64,000 nucleotides of DNA from Pyxicephalus adspersus (taxonomy: Eukaryota; Chordata; Amphibia; Anura; Pyxicephalidae): the NCBI RefSeq assembly GCF_032062135.1, contig NC_092859.1, forward strand, positions 28,001,548 to 28,065,547, in the 5' to 3' direction. The notes under the pieces were generated by a model, which was not told the DNA's origin, did no database searches, and saw only the letters and a program-made list of their open reading frames with translations. A program made the translations under genes and the position numbers. Below, piece by piece: positions 1-13,231 of the stretch. Position 1 is the first letter of the stretch, and each line of letters starts with the position of its first letter.

Positions 1-328
1 TAGCTGTGCTAGCATTTCATATAAAATCATGTACTATAAAACGATAAAATATAAGCAAGAACTTGTCAGTACCAGGGTTGGGAAAAAGGTCAGAGAGACC
101 ACTATGGGTCATGAATGCCCACCACAGGATCAGAAAAAAAAAATTACATTATCTACTAAAGTACCATTTCTTGTGAATTAATACTAATGATGAAATGAGC
201 TGTTTTTTGTTTTGTTAGGGGAAGATTTGTAAAGGAAAAGGGGATCCTTTGTTTGATTACCTGACCAAAGTGAACATGCTGCACCAGGGGACATAAATTA
301 AAGGAAGATCCATAGTCGCTGCCACATA

Positions 329-638
329 TCATTATTATTACACAGTATTTATAAAGTGCCGAAATATTACGCAGTGATTTACAAAGTCCATAGTCATGTC
401 ACTAGCTGTCCCTCAAAGGGGCTCACAATCTAATGTCCCTCCCATAGTCATATGTTTTTAATGGAGTCTAAGGTTAAATTTGGGGGGAAGCTAATTACCT
501 AACTGCATGTTTTTGCAATGTGGGAGGAAACAAGGGGAGAACTTGCAAACTTCATGCAGATAGTGTCCTGAGTATTGAACCTGGGACACAGCACTGCAAA
601 AGCCACCGAGTGCTAACTACTGAACCACCGTGCTGCCT
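329..638 (-). repeat. tRNA-derived SINE with L2/CR1-type 3' tail
   Basis: Read on the minus strand, the element starts at 638 with a tRNA-like head. An A-box-like stretch (TGGTTCAGTAGTTAGCAC, from 627-610) is followed by a B-box-like GGTTCAATAC (581-572). A body follows with AGATTGTGAGCCCCTTTGAG, then a tail matching the tRNA-SINE/L2 pattern (CTGCGTAATATTTCGGCAC) and a short AAT repeat at 340-329. Internal RNA polymerase III boxes and a LINE-type tail are the hallmarks of V-SINE-like families mobilised by L2/CR1 LINEs. The boxes carry substitutions, so this is an old copy and not a tRNA gene. Family name is from pattern recall only. Confidence 0.85.
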
Positions 639-814
639 ATGACAAATGACATATTGGGTGTTATATGTCTACCTGATCTCTATCCAGACCTGAAATCACA
701 GAAAATGGCAGGGAAGTCCTCCCACACCAACTTTTTTTTTGGCTCTAAAATGTTAGCCACAATGTCAAGAGCTGCAAAGAAATCTGACGCTGGAAAATAG
801 AAAGGTTATTTATA

Positions 815-1382
815 TTAACCTCCCTAGCGGTTCATTTCTTTCTGGTTTTATATGTCTAAAAGCGGTACATTGTTTTTCATGAAAATGTATTTTACAGTAT
901 TTTATAATAGTATGAGTATAATAAAGTTTGAAACACAAAATCATGTAAAAATAATAAATTAAATGAATTAAAAAATCTATATATTAAAAAAAAAAATTAA
1001 AATTTTTTAAATTTTTTTTTAAATACACATTATACTCATACTAATATATATACTGTAAAATAAATGTTCTTGAAAACAATGTACTGCTTTTACACATAAA
1101 AATCCATAGAATTGCCTTCAATACAGTTATATTTTATTGAATGCAATACAAATAGATTTTGAATTTCCCGCCCCGCCGGCAACATACACACGCACCGACT
1201 TTCCGGTGACTCATCGGATGCAGAAGCCGGCCAGAAGAGAGAAGAAGACGGATTTCACGACGATGGACAACGCGGGACGCTGACGGATCAGGTAAGGCTC
1301 TTTTTACTGTTACCTACCATAGGATTACCTACCCCAACTGTGACTCGGGGTTACCGCTTTTAGCAACTTCTAGGGAGGTTAA
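815..1382. mobile_element. TTAA-flanked MITE (piggyBac-like) with long internal hairpin
   Basis: Both ends carry TTAA (815-818 and 1379-1382), followed inward by the inverted repeat CCTCCCTAG. TTAA target duplication plus short terminal repeats is typical of piggyBac-type elements. Inside, 854-926 and 1026-1094 form an imperfect inverted repeat of about 70 bp sharing AAAAGC-GTACATTGTTTTC and ATTTTACAGTAT; the transcript or single strand could fold into a long hairpin. The right third (about 1165-1300) is CpG-rich, unlike its surroundings, and contains CAGGTAAGG, a good 5' splice-site match. No transposase is present. Confidence 0.8.
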
Positions 1383-2936
1383 AAATCTTTTAGGAACCCC
1401 CACCGTTTATTGAGTCCACTAGTCCAACTCCGGACTGAGAGCTAAATGTTTAGAAATGTATCTGTGTGGATTGATCTTATTATTTTATGAACAGACAGCT
1501 CAATAGGATTATTGCTAAAGTTACATTTGGAAATACCCAACAAGCTGATTGGGTCCCATGGGTGAGTTTAATGCACAAGCTTCTTTTCTTACCGGTGTGT
1601 TCTTTTTAATGTGTACATCAGATAACAGAAATCCAATCTACATTTTTAGGGATGGTGGACAGCTCTCTATCTAACAATTCATCAACTCTGACACCCCCCG
1701 AGACCCATCATCTTTACAGCACCGGAAAACGCTGCTTGAAATCTGGCCAGCAAGAAGCTTGGTCAGCGTTAAGTGAAGGTCTCTGTGACCTCCTGTGTTT
1801 AATTACCTACCTTTTATAGCCGCTTCTTCTATCCTGCTGTATACTTCCCACTGTCTCCTTTGCTTCCTCTTTCTGCAGCGGTAACACTACCTTCACCCTA
1901 GCTTTTGGCATTCCCTCCTCTTATTTATATGCCCATAACAATAAACTGAGCTGGAACATGAACTTTTCTTTTTTTTTTTTTTTTTTTGCAGAGAACTAAA
2001 GCTAAGGGCAAATGTGCTAAAGGATGTCCACCGCCTAGAAACTTGATGATTATAGTTCTGCAAAGCTCTTAGCTGCAAAATTATGTTTTCAAGGTACATC
2101 TGGTTGGTTTATTTTCTGACATTGCTCAGATGGGGATAAATTAGGTAAAATAAATTATGGTAAAGGAACCTGTACCTTCTCTTTGGACCTGAACAATTTT
2201 TACAATTTTTACATTTTAACCATGGGTTTGTTAATTCGGCAATAGTTTTGTCAATACTTAAAGTAACAAAGTTATACATATATTATATTTTTTTTAAATT
2301 GTTTTGCAAAAATAAAATTAAAATCTGTAAATCAACCTTCACTGAAAGATAATTCATTTTTCTAACTTGTGGGTAAACCTAATTAATATGTTTTTATTTA
2401 ATAAAAAAAAAATACCAAAAAAGATGCAAATAATGAAAAAAGTATAAATAATAAAGGGTAAAAGAAGAAGTTCATTCACCATTAAATAAATTAACCATTC
2501 AAGTAATTAACAAATATCCAATAATAAATGACAAATAAATAAATAAATTTACACTTTTGATATGCAAGCATACATTAACATAACATAACACTCCATTATT
2601 ATTAATAATACTTAACCGGGATTATATTAAGCAAACATATTACATTGAATATAACCCATCTAACCAACAACCTAATTTCTCCCTTTTATTAATACATAAC
2701 CATAACAACAATATCCATATCCATGTTATCAAACTCCATACTCCCGGTTATACACCCAAACAACTAGGCTGCAGGTCTCAGAAGGCAAAATCAGCACCCA
2801 ACAGAAATTAACTCTTCCAACATCTTCACCATGGCCCCTAGCTGCCCAGCACCGCCTCAGGAACCATAATCATCCATTCACCATAAAGAGGGAGACCCCA
2901 CCAAGGAGGATCCCCCCTGCCACATTCCACCACTTT
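1383..2936. other. Unique sequence with poly-T tract and AT-rich block
   Basis: No coding region is recognisable. A pyrimidine tract ending in 19 consecutive T residues (1969-1987) runs straight into GCAG, so it resembles a splice acceptor, but no exon can be supported downstream. From about 2100 to 2760 the sequence is strongly AT-rich with A-runs and AATA-type simple sequence (for example 2402-2411 and 2525-2550). Confidence 0.5.
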
Positions 2937-3296
2937 ACCAATGCACTGGATCCTTGCCTTCCATGACGTCAACCGCCACAGCGCTCCCGTGTGAAACCTC
3001 AACCTTCTGCATTTCATGAACTTTTCCTTGGGCCCGTAGCTTGACAAGCTCCTCAAGGGCCTGCAGCACTTATTCTTTGGAGGCATCATTCTCAGCTTGT
3101 AGGCGGTTTAATTCAACTTGCAAGTTATCCTGATCTCATCTTGTAGAGGCGAGTACCTCTACTTGATCCAACACTTGTTGCTTGAGTTTCCCATCCAGTT
3201 TACTCTGCTGATTGATCTCCTCATCCTTATCATCCAGCTGTTTGTACAGTTTAGCAACCTCGCCCTCACGCTGTCTCATATCAGCATTCTAGGTTT
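2937..3296 (-). pseudogene. KIF5B: Kinesin-1 heavy chain (KIF5B-like) retrocopy fragment
   Basis: On the minus strand, from the ATG at 3279, the translation contains [17 protein letters not shown], then LASTR, a TGA stop (3138-3136), then LNRLQAENDASKE, a TAA stop (3072-3070) and VLQALEEL. I recognise this as the coiled-coil stalk of conventional kinesin heavy chain; the LNRLQAENDASKE stretch favours KIF5B over KIF5A/C. A third stop (TAG, 3291-3289) lies upstream in the same frame. Directly after ALEEL the frame continues VKLRAQGKVHEM, which in the family lies well over 100 residues further along the stalk and follows another EEL. The copy therefore seems to have lost the intervening segment at a short repeated word. 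Weaker similarity continues to about 2937. The stops and the joining of distant stalk segments without intron signals point to a decayed processed copy, inferred. No poly(A) tail was found. Confidence 0.8.
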
Positions 3297-3499
3297 CTAA
3301 TCATTTTGGGCATTCCTTGGTTTGCTGCCCATAATCCCTCTATCAACTGGGGAGCACGGACAATACCTTTTGCAATACCTTTTCTATAAAAAACATTGCC
3401 TACAGGGTTCTTCCTTTAACCAGGACACCCAAGTTAAAGTAGCACATCCTTTACAATATACCAAGCAGCCTTTACAATCCTGTCAATTTCAGGTTGTCA

Positions 3500-5360
3500 G
3501 TGACGAGAAAAATGCTGACCAATTGCTTCCACGTTGCCCTATGACTGCCCCAAAGAGTTGCTACCTGTGGCTGAAATACCTTTTGGTCTCATTTATTCCC
3601 TGTCCGAGCCAGAATTGAAGGTTCTTAAGGAGTAACTGGAAGAGAATTTAGAAAAAGGTTTTATCAGGCCCTCCACCACTCCAGCACGGGCAGTCTTGTT
3701 CTTCGTTGAAAAGAAAGACTTTACACTACGTCCATGTATTCACTACAGGGAATTAAATAAGATTACAGTTAAGAACTGGTATCCTCTACCCTTAATCCCT
3801 GAACTACTTGAAAGACTACATTCAGCTAAAATATTTACCAAATTAGACCTAAGAGGAGCCTACAACCTCTTTAGGATTCGTGAAAGGTTTGAATGGAAGA
3901 CTGCTTTCCGAACCAGATATGGACACTACGAATCCTTAGTCATGCTCTTTGGCCTGTGCAATGCTCCTGCTACCTTTTAGCATTTTATAAATGATGTCTT
4001 CAGAGATGTATTGGATGTGTTTGTCGTTGCCTATTTGGATGACATCCTTATCTTTTCAAATGATCTGGAGGAGCACCGTAAACATGTTTGTATTGTCCTT
4101 GAACAACTGAGAAACAATCAGCTTTACATCAAATTAGAGAAGTGTGAGCTTGAACAGACGCAGATCCAACTCTTGGGTTACATCATTTCTCCAGAAGGGG
4201 TGAGTATGGACCCTACTAAGATCAAAGCATTAGTGGAATGTCCAGCACCAACAAAAATCAGAGAAATTCAAAGATTAGTCGGATTTGCAAACTTTTACAG
4301 AAAATTCATAAGGGATTTCTCCAAAGTTATTGCACCAATTACTGAGCTTATAAGGAAAGGTCAACCCTTTTTATGGTTGCCGGAGGCACAGGCTGCATTC
4401 ACCAAATTAAAGACTCTGTTTACTTCTGCACCCATCCTGGTACATCCAGACCCCAAACGACCTTTTGTTGTGGAAGTAGATACCTCAGATTATGATGTGG
4501 GAGCTATTCTCTTTCAACGGACAGGAGATAAGATGCAGCTTCACCCTTGCCCCTGTTATTCTCGTCTAATTTCTTCAGTCTTTCTGAATGGGGACACCTC
4601 CTTGAAGGGGCCAATCATCCTGTGACTGTTCTCACTGATCACAAGAATCTGAAATTCCTCCGCCCTGCCAAAAGGTTGTCAGCCCAACAAGCACGATGGG
4701 CTTTGTTTTTTACCAGGTTCAACTTCATTATATCGTACAGACTTGGATCAAGGAATGGCTAAGCTGATGCTTTATCTAGAAACTTGTCCAATCCCCTTCA
4801 AGAAAGCAACCCAGAACATACTATTTTGTCTCAAAAGAACTTTCTAGGGGCCACTACAACCAAAAAGCTCCATGCGCTTATTAAAGATGGTTACAGTGAT
4901 GATTCACTCCTCTGCCATCCAGCAACAGATATTCATTTAACCTTTCAGAACAAGTTCTGGACTCAATCCAGTCATGTATATGTTCCTGAATCTGCTAGAG
5001 TGGAAGTTCTCAGGCTGGTTCATGACTCTTTTGGGGCCACAAAGACAGGAGAACTTTTATCACGTTCCTTTTGGTGGCCTAGTTATAAAGGGACGTTAAG
5101 AACTATGTTGGCTCTTGCCCCACCTGTGCCCGAAGCAAGATTTGCCGATCTTCTCCTCTGGGGTTACTTCAGCCACTTCCAGTTCCATCTCGACCTTGGG
5201 GGTTCATTTCTATGGATTTTATAGTGGACCTACCTCCTTCTAATGACATGACCACTATATTAGTGGTTGTAGATCGTCTCACTAAGATGGCTCATTTCAT
5301 CCCAACAAGAGGAGTACCCACAGCTGATCAGACTGCTAAACTGATGGTGCCCCCTAATGT
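3500..5360 (+). pseudogene. Ty3/gypsy pol relic: RT, RNase H, partial integrase
   Basis: The order of domains is reverse transcriptase (about 3510-4250; YLDD active-site box at 4032-4043), RNase H (about 4440-4760; DTSDYDVGAIL and TDHKNLKFL), and integrase (about 4960-5360; zinc-finger CPTC from 5116, then the start of the catalytic core with MDFIVDLPPS). This is the chromovirus/sushi-like arrangement of vertebrate Ty3/gypsy elements. Breaks seen: a frameshift near 3540, TAA at 3633-3635, TAG at 3978-3980 just after the APATF motif, a deletion with frameshift near 4575 in RNase H, TAA at 4760-4762, loss of part of the zinc-finger histidine region, a frameshift near 5100-5116, and truncation near 5360 before the later catalytic Asp and Glu of integrase. 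No LTR, gag or protease can be identified beside it. It is dead. Confidence 0.9.
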
Positions 5361-8300
5361 GTTTTTTTACTTACATTTTTCTGAAGCTTACAGTGTGCTC
5401 ATGTTGAGTTAGGGTGCCTTGATGATGCCCCTACAAGGGTGGGTCCCGGACACCCTGCACTTACAGTATCTGCTCAGACTTTGGGTTTATTATACTGGAT
5501 GTCATTCAACTTAGAAGACTGAAAACATATTGTGGCAGAGAAGAGGTATTGCAGGGAACCACTGGTGGGCACTGGTGGGCTTCCAAACAGCTTTGAATCC
5601 AGTGGAGAGAGTACCTCTTCCCTCAGCCCCCTGAGATATAATGCACCCAATAGGGGGATCTAGAACGGAAGAGGAAGGTTTAGGGGTAAATTTGAGTAAT
5701 GACTGGAATAACCAGCCATGTGTTTGGTTTTGGACAGTCCAGCGAAGTGTTAGATCCGCTGCCAGGTTCAAGTGCTGCCTAAGTCCCCTTTTTAGAGATC
5801 ACAACCTTCATGGAGTCACTTTTATCTCTTCCCTAAAGCTAAATCCAGGGATAATCAGAGACTTCTACAGCACAAAAAAGATTAAAATCCTCACTTTCAA
5901 TGATGCATTGCATACACTCATTTCTATCAATTACATTCCGTCTGCATGAATCATTACTGGGAGTCTTTACAGAGCGGCGCAGTGTGAGAAGAGTAATTTC
6001 TCGAGTGCATTTTAATAATAGAAGTCAGGGGTTTAATGTTTTGCAGATGTCTACTATATTACACTGACATATTTAAGCTGGAGAGAATATTATCTGCCAC
6101 AGGATATGGGACTTTCCAAAATTCAGAATAATAGCATCTTCTAGCGTCTTCATCATTCTTGTGATCCAGGTTGGAACAGGAGTCTTGGTTTTACGATATT
6201 ACATTTTTCTGATCTAATATATTTTCCATTTATTTCCTGTGGGTGTGAGTGGCCATGGTAATATTGACTACCAGTGATGTTTGCTTTACCAAAATTTTTT
6301 GGTTGTACCACCCCTAACAACCACCAACCAATGATTCCCCTATTCACAATAAACAGGCCTCCAGTCAGAGCCGATTCTAAAGTTCAAATAGTTAGATTCA
6401 TAGAAAAGTATTTGGGCAAATTTTGAAGATCCTTCTCCAAACCCTTAGCAAATCACCCCAAGAAAAGTTCTTCCATCATTGCTTCCTCTTCTTGTGGTTC
6501 TTCACTTTGCTGGGTCCTTTTATTCAACGAATGAGATTCTATGAATGTAAACAACCTGGCAAGGGCTGTCCAGACTTTTTTTGATACATTCTAGCATGTC
6601 TTAATTTCTAGGTCTTTTTTACCCCTGTACTTTTTAAGGGTGAAGGGATTGATATCTGGGCTTTCCAGATTCCAATTACCCTACAACTTTTATGCATTCC
6701 AAGCAGCATGGTATTTGATTTTTGTATTAACTTATTATAATGTTGGCCCCAAGCTTCAGCCAGCTGTACTATCTAAAAGCTTTTTCTGGTTCAAATTTGT
6801 GAATGAAGTAAAATGTCACATTTAAAGAAATAGCATTAGTTTACTTGGGACAAAACCTCCAGTTGATGGAAGCATTGGGGTGTTAATGAACTGGTGTTTG
6901 ATGTAAGCTGTTTGATGTAGCAGCTTCTTAAAAAAAGTCTTTATGCCTCTCTCTGCTTTAACGTTCTGAGAACTGCAAAAGAACTTCATCAATTTACCCG
7001 TCCATATTGGGCACAAGGGAGGACACAGGCTGGCACACAGGGAGACTTGCTGCAGTCTAGTGGATGTGATTGGCAGCCATTCGCTGGCAGATCACATGTG
7101 CTGATCATGTCCATTTAATCTGTATCACACTGTATCTACAAACACACAGAGTTGGTTATCTTTAAAAACAAAATACAGGATTTATTTAGGTATTGCATGT
7201 AACATATCACAATGCTCCATGCTGGCTATTGTACTCTTGTCAGCACTTTGTAGAAAAAAAGTGATTATTATGAAAAGGTGGAAAGCCGGGAAGGAAAAAT
7301 AATATGTCGAGCAAAAAGTGATTTTCTCTCCGCCGTGTGTAAACTAATGCAGCATAAAAAGAAATTACTAGAGGTAAAAAATCGCAGTTCTTAGCTCTTA
7401 ATGGAAAGCAATCAAGCAATCAGAAGTGCGGAGGGAGGGTTGAGGACAGGATATGGAACGGACTGCCATGTATTCAAAATGCAATACAAGATGTAAAGCT
7501 AAAAATAAAATGCTTTAAGACTGAAAATCAGGAGATGCAAAAAGATTGAAGGATTGACAGAGAAAACACATGTATTACCTGAAGAACATCATCAATTGGC
7601 CTCAATTTTCAAGGCTAGTTCTAAGTAGATTTTGGACATTGGACAAGCCTTTAATAGCAAAGCAACAAGTTTACTTTGAAGTGTATGGAAAACCAATTAC
7701 TAAAATTAATAAAATGCAAATGTAATTTCAAAAGTTAGTATTAATATTTACAAATCTGCAGCATTCATTAAATGAATACCTTATATTACATATATGGTGA
7801 CTGTGGATAATAGCAGCACCATTGGGATTCACTCACAGCCTTGTATCTCTGCTGGCTTGAGCAGAGGTTTCAATAGTGAGCCATGTTAGAAGAGAGTTGT
7901 ACAGGCAAATTTGTTGGATAAGTGTTCCAAAGGAAAATAATGTTTAAAGAAAGCTTTAAAGGTTCCAGTTATTAACAAGAAGGCATGGGGTGCAGATGTA
8001 ACAGTGTTGGAAAAAGATTGCAGGGGGGTACAGAAAAGAGCAGTGCTGGAACCCTGAGGTGTGTACGGATGGAGTTCAACCCCATTATGATTTTGTTCAG
8101 TGTTCAATATATTTACATGAACTTATGCAAAAATTTGAGTGGATGAACTTTAAAGTATCGAAAATGCCTTGCCTGACCTTTCAACAGTGGTTAAGAAGAA
8201 ACATAATGGTCACTAGAAGGGATGGCATGTGCCAGCTTCCTTAAAATGCTTACATTCTCTGCATGTTTTGGTAAGGGTTCTCCTTAAATTATATTTAGAC

Positions 8301-11300
8301 TCTTATCCTGACATGCAGTCTAGCTGGCCAGGAAAAAGCCCCAGTGTTGCCTCAACAGGTTCTTAGTGTTCCAGGGACAGGGCCTTTTTGCAACATCCTA
8401 TCCCCAAAAAAGCATGAAGGAGTTTGTTGGGTTATTTATGTTTGTGTTTCAGTCTTAAAATGTTGTCAGCAGGACAGGAAGTGTGTGAGAGTCTTAGCTC
8501 CAGATAGAAGTAAAAGAAGAATAGGATCTAACTCCACACTACTCTATCCAAAACAAAACACAAATGACTGAGTTTATATGTGGCTAAGTCACCTGTCCTT
8601 GTGGCACAGTAATGGGAAGGCAATGGGGGATAGCACCAGAGGAAAGGTTGTTTGAGACATGATTATGCTGATTTTTAAACAAGACCAAAAAAGTGGAGGT
8701 TTTATGGAAAGTTTTCTTATTTGCTCATGCAGGCTTGAAAATGTCCATATCATAGAACTAATTCCCTAATAGGTGTTCTTTCTTTGTTAGCTGTCTTCAA
8801 ACTTTTTCCATCTGCCTTCTTATTTTTATGTTCCCTTTGTCCACCCCTCTAATAGGCACTGATCTCCTACAATTTCCCAACAAGAAAGCCTTTCATTGAC
8901 ACCGTGTTATTATAGCTTGTGGAAAGAGCATTATGATAGAGAGGGAACGTAAGAATGGATATTTAGTAAAGTACTATAATGGCAATTCATGTACAAGCCA
9001 GCACTATGAGAATTCTGCCTTCGGAATAAAATATCCAGTAACATAGATACGTGCAGTAATATAAAATGTAGCCAGCTGTAATGAAATATTCTAAATGATA
9101 CAAAGGTTTGTTTGTCCTTAGAATCAAGGTAGAGTCTCTCTTCAATCCCAAAAAGAACCTGCTTGTTATGGGAATCAAAGATGAGTCCCTTAAATAATGA
9201 CAGCTAAAGGACCTATAAAGCATCCTAAAGCAACACTTGTCATTGACCAAGTAATCAACCAAGTCCTCAACTGAATTGTGAAAACATCCTGTAAATGATG
9301 ACTTGCTGCTGTGGGCAATGAAGACTCAAGATGTGTGAACTATCATTAATTCCACCCCCAAAGAACAGCCAATAGGACTTTTCCTTTTGTGTTTCTAGAA
9401 AAACATGGGTGAATGAATAGTATAAATTGTTTGCTTTCAAAAGTAAACAAAAAATGGTCTTACCTGGGTGTTCTTGGTATGGTGGTGGAGAAATGCCTTA
9501 CACAACAACTCACAAAATTGGAGTACATAATCAAATTTTACATTTATTTTGTGGGATAAATGCGCCTTCCAACTTTTTTTAGCTCATAAAAGCATCCCCC
9601 AAGGCTTATATGGATTGACCTTTCAAAAATGTATTTTATTACTCTAAGAAAACCAGACCAAGCCCTACATTTTCTAAGCTGTCTAATCTCAAGGTCAGAT
9701 CTAATAATCCAAACTCTACCCACATAAGGCATTAAAAAGAGAATGTTTTACAACCCCTGAAACTTGACTGTGCTTTTACCTGGCAAATACAAAAAAATAT
9801 TTTTGTTGTCTAAGATGCTTCTTAAGCATGGTACCCTGGCATTAAATTATTGAAGGATGACCACCTGTGCTGGTTCCATCAGGGTTAAGCAGCCAGGAGC
9901 CAAAAGTTCTTTACTCCCACCAACTGTATACACCTAATTTCGACCCACTAATTCATCATGCACTGCCTTGGTTCATGCACTTCAATACCTATTGCTAGCT
10001 TTAACAGGATATATTCAAGCCAGACAATTACCAGGAAAGCTAGCCAGCTACAATTTTCTTATGTGCAGGACAAAGGCTTGATGGGGGAGGGGGGTGGTTT
10101 GCATGACTTGCAGAAAAAATCTTTTGCTAAACACAATTGAGGTTGTGGGTGATCTTAAGGACTGACCTAATCTGTAACATCATGTAACTCTTTAATGACC
10201 AAAACAAACTCTCCAGTTGTTTCTTTTTGCATATCAAAGCGCAGCTTTCTCCAGAAGTTAATGAATGTCCAGGCTCCATAAAATGATTAATTCACAGTGG
10301 AGATTTTATACAGTAACTGACACCACGCTGGCTAATAATATGTTGAGACAAACATCTGTCCTAATTGCGTTTAATAAAATAATGTACTTGTTCCGACCTA
10401 CATACAAATTTAACTTAAGAATAAACCTACAGTCCCTATCTCGTATGTATCCCAGGGACTACCGGTACAACCAAAGACAGTGGGATGTATTGTGTTGTTG
10501 GCACAGTATCACAATTGAGAAACACCAGCAACTCAGTTTTCTAGCCATGCCGCTATATATACCCTTTCCACATATATATAATTGATTACAGCTGTAAAGT
10601 AAGCATGGAGATAATAAGACAACATATACAGCATGTAGTTTAACCCATACATTGGACTATTTCACTTTTACTGCACCTTCCAATTAGAGTTTAATTTCCC
10701 TTTACAGCCATTTTCTTTATGAATGCTGTTCGCTGCCTATTGATCGCATCTTGCAGCTTGAAAATATAAAGATCCCCAGTTACCGCATAACCTTGTTTGT
10801 TATTAAGGTATATTCTTCTTTATTGCCTGACCTCTCATGAATCTGAACCAATAGGCTTTGATCTGTCGATACAAATATCTAGTGGGAAACCATATGCCCT
10901 TTCTTTTTCTTTATGTATTGGCTGTCTTTATTCCCACTAACTTTTTGAAAGTGTTGAAAGTGAAAAAAAAATTGGAAGATTCAGTAAAAATGACCATACG
11001 GAACACAAAGGAAGCGTGAAGGAGTCTGGAACAGCTGTGAAGTTATATTGTACAAAATCCAGAGTTCCAAAATAGAATCTTTAGTTCTTCTTTGACTTTA
11101 CTATATTTTTACTGGACTCATGTGGGAGATTATACCTATTAATAAGAGAAAAAGCACCAGACTTTATAAAAGTATATTGTTTTATAAATATACTTCCAAA
11201 GATATTATTTCGCCAGCATTTTTTTTATTATTCTGATATAAGTAATATATATATTGTGTCAGTGCCTCCTTTGACAAAGATTTGTATGGTGGGGATAGGT

Positions 11301-13231
11301 GTGGATTGAATATTAAAGACATCAGAAATATGTGATATCCACAAAAGGTGTCTGCACTGCTCTCAGATTACTACTATACTACTTTTAAACTGTGTGCTGG
11401 TTTATTTTACATTTCCAGCACGAAAAACATTCCTGTCATTACCAAACTCAAAACTGAAATAGCTTATTTCCTAGATGTTTCCTTGAACCAAATACTTTTC
11501 TGTCTCACTGAGATCTGTTTTGCTTTGACTTCACAAGATGTATTAAAGTTGAGCCCTGCATTTTACGAACCTACTTCCCCTGAATGATGAATGATCATTT
11601 TATACATTTTTACAAAAAATACTCATCCATACCTAGCTCCAGTCATGGCCTTCCTGGTCGTTTTCTCTTTCTCGACATTCTGTACTGTGAAGTAGTTGGT
11701 CTTCAAGCAACATGTTTGCTCTCCAGCCATGTGTCAGGAGGACTATATTCTGTGCTGCGCTTGATTCCGCCACCAAGGTCCAATTAGAAACTTCTGTTCA
11801 GTTGATGGAATAATGGTTTGGGCCCACAATCACTCTTTTCTCTTAGGCATTTCTGTAATGGATGTGCAGCATTGTTCTAATGAAGGCCAACGGGCTCAGG
11901 CAACACTTACACTTACATGACATGACAACCTGGGGGGGGGACTTAATAATGGGGATCTCTTAAGTTGCTTTAACCTTAATCTGCCCCTGGAACCTTAATA
12001 TGCAGTAATCCCATTTTGAATGGGCTGCCATGACATGCACCTATACCAAATCATTCCACGACACTACTATCTTACTTTTTTACTAAATTAGCAAAGTGAC
12101 AGACTCTGCTGTGATGGGGGTGTCAAACACAGCAACTAAAATCCTGAATGTGTTTGATTGTTGGAGCAATTTTTACTATGTTTGGGTCCTGTTCAGTAGC
12201 AAGAGTTCTCCTTTAAGACAGTGAGCCATGCTTCACACAGTCAAACCCTGGCATTATCGTTGTCAAGATGATGAAAACTCAATCCTTCAAGGACGCTAGC
12301 AAAATCTTTTCTCCTCCACAGCAAATGGACTTCTTTGTCAGCTCAACAAATTTGAGACTCGGGACTATAATTTATCAGACTTATATTTAGTGACCAAGCA
12401 GCGTTGGCAGGATGTGGGGGCTTTAGTGTCATCTAGGCAAAGAGTAAATAGAAATTTCAATGGATTGTGAAGGAAATGCATAAATGCTGTAGGATAATAA
12501 TATATTTGGGAAAGAGGCAGGTTTATGTAATGCACACCAATGGAGGGGAGGATGGCTGGTGAGTTTGTGACCTGCCAGTGGGACTCTATTTCTACAGAAA
12601 AATCTAGTGCTGTTGCTGCACTAAAGTGCAAATATATCACTTGGCCTTGGCTGAACTGGCTTTAAAGCCAATTATATTTACCCCTCCCAGAACACATTGG
12701 ATGCAATTGTTACTGTTGGACTCTTTCATAAACTGGTTTGTCACTTCAGTTTAGTTGACAGCTGTAAAATGTCGGATTTCCCCTTACTTTTTGTATCGAC
12801 GATAATGATCCCTACAACAAATAGTAGGGTTAATCTTCTCATTGAGATGCAGAAAATGTAAATTGCACTATCAACGTAAACCAGGTTTGTGTTCATTAAA
12901 AGTCAACTCTGGGTTGCTGTAAAATGTAATTGTGTTGTGCCCACCCTCCAAATTGCTTATCTATATGGAAAGAAAAAACATTACCTTAATGACTTACCAT
13001 AACCTAACTTACCATACCATAACTCACCATTTTTTAAAGCCACCTCTCTTCACCACTCCAGTTGTTGCAGATTATTTAGCATCATCACATATAACCCAAG
13101 ACCAGCAGAATGTATCTTGTACATGGTATTTACCTGTAAAAGTCTCTCTTATATGGATATCCATAAACTCTGAGATTGATGCTGGGTGCCACTATCTTGG
13201 ATGTGATGTAAGCAGCCCCAGCAGACTCATT
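5361..13231. other. Long unique non-coding stretch
   Basis: No gene or clear transposon is recognisable. Local features: a short direct duplication of the word CACTGGTGGG around 5560-5580; AT-rich unique islands with few simple repeats at about 7250-7450, 10200-10420 and 10690-10830, which contain ATTA/TAAT cores and look like candidate conserved non-coding DNA; an octamer-like TTTGCATA next to ATCAAAG near 10228-10240; a G9 run at about 11931-11940; and a short ACCATAACCTAACTT-type simple repeat at about 12980-13028. Open frames here are short and show no protein similarity that I can see. Confidence 0.45.

Noticed and set aside
568..638. tRNA-like sequence on the minus strand
   Set aside because: The boxes belong to a SINE head: the body and LINE-type tail follow directly, and the tRNA cloverleaf cannot be completed.
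3118..3300. 60-codon plus-strand open frame
   Set aside because: It is antisense to the kinesin retrocopy, which explains the sequence much better.
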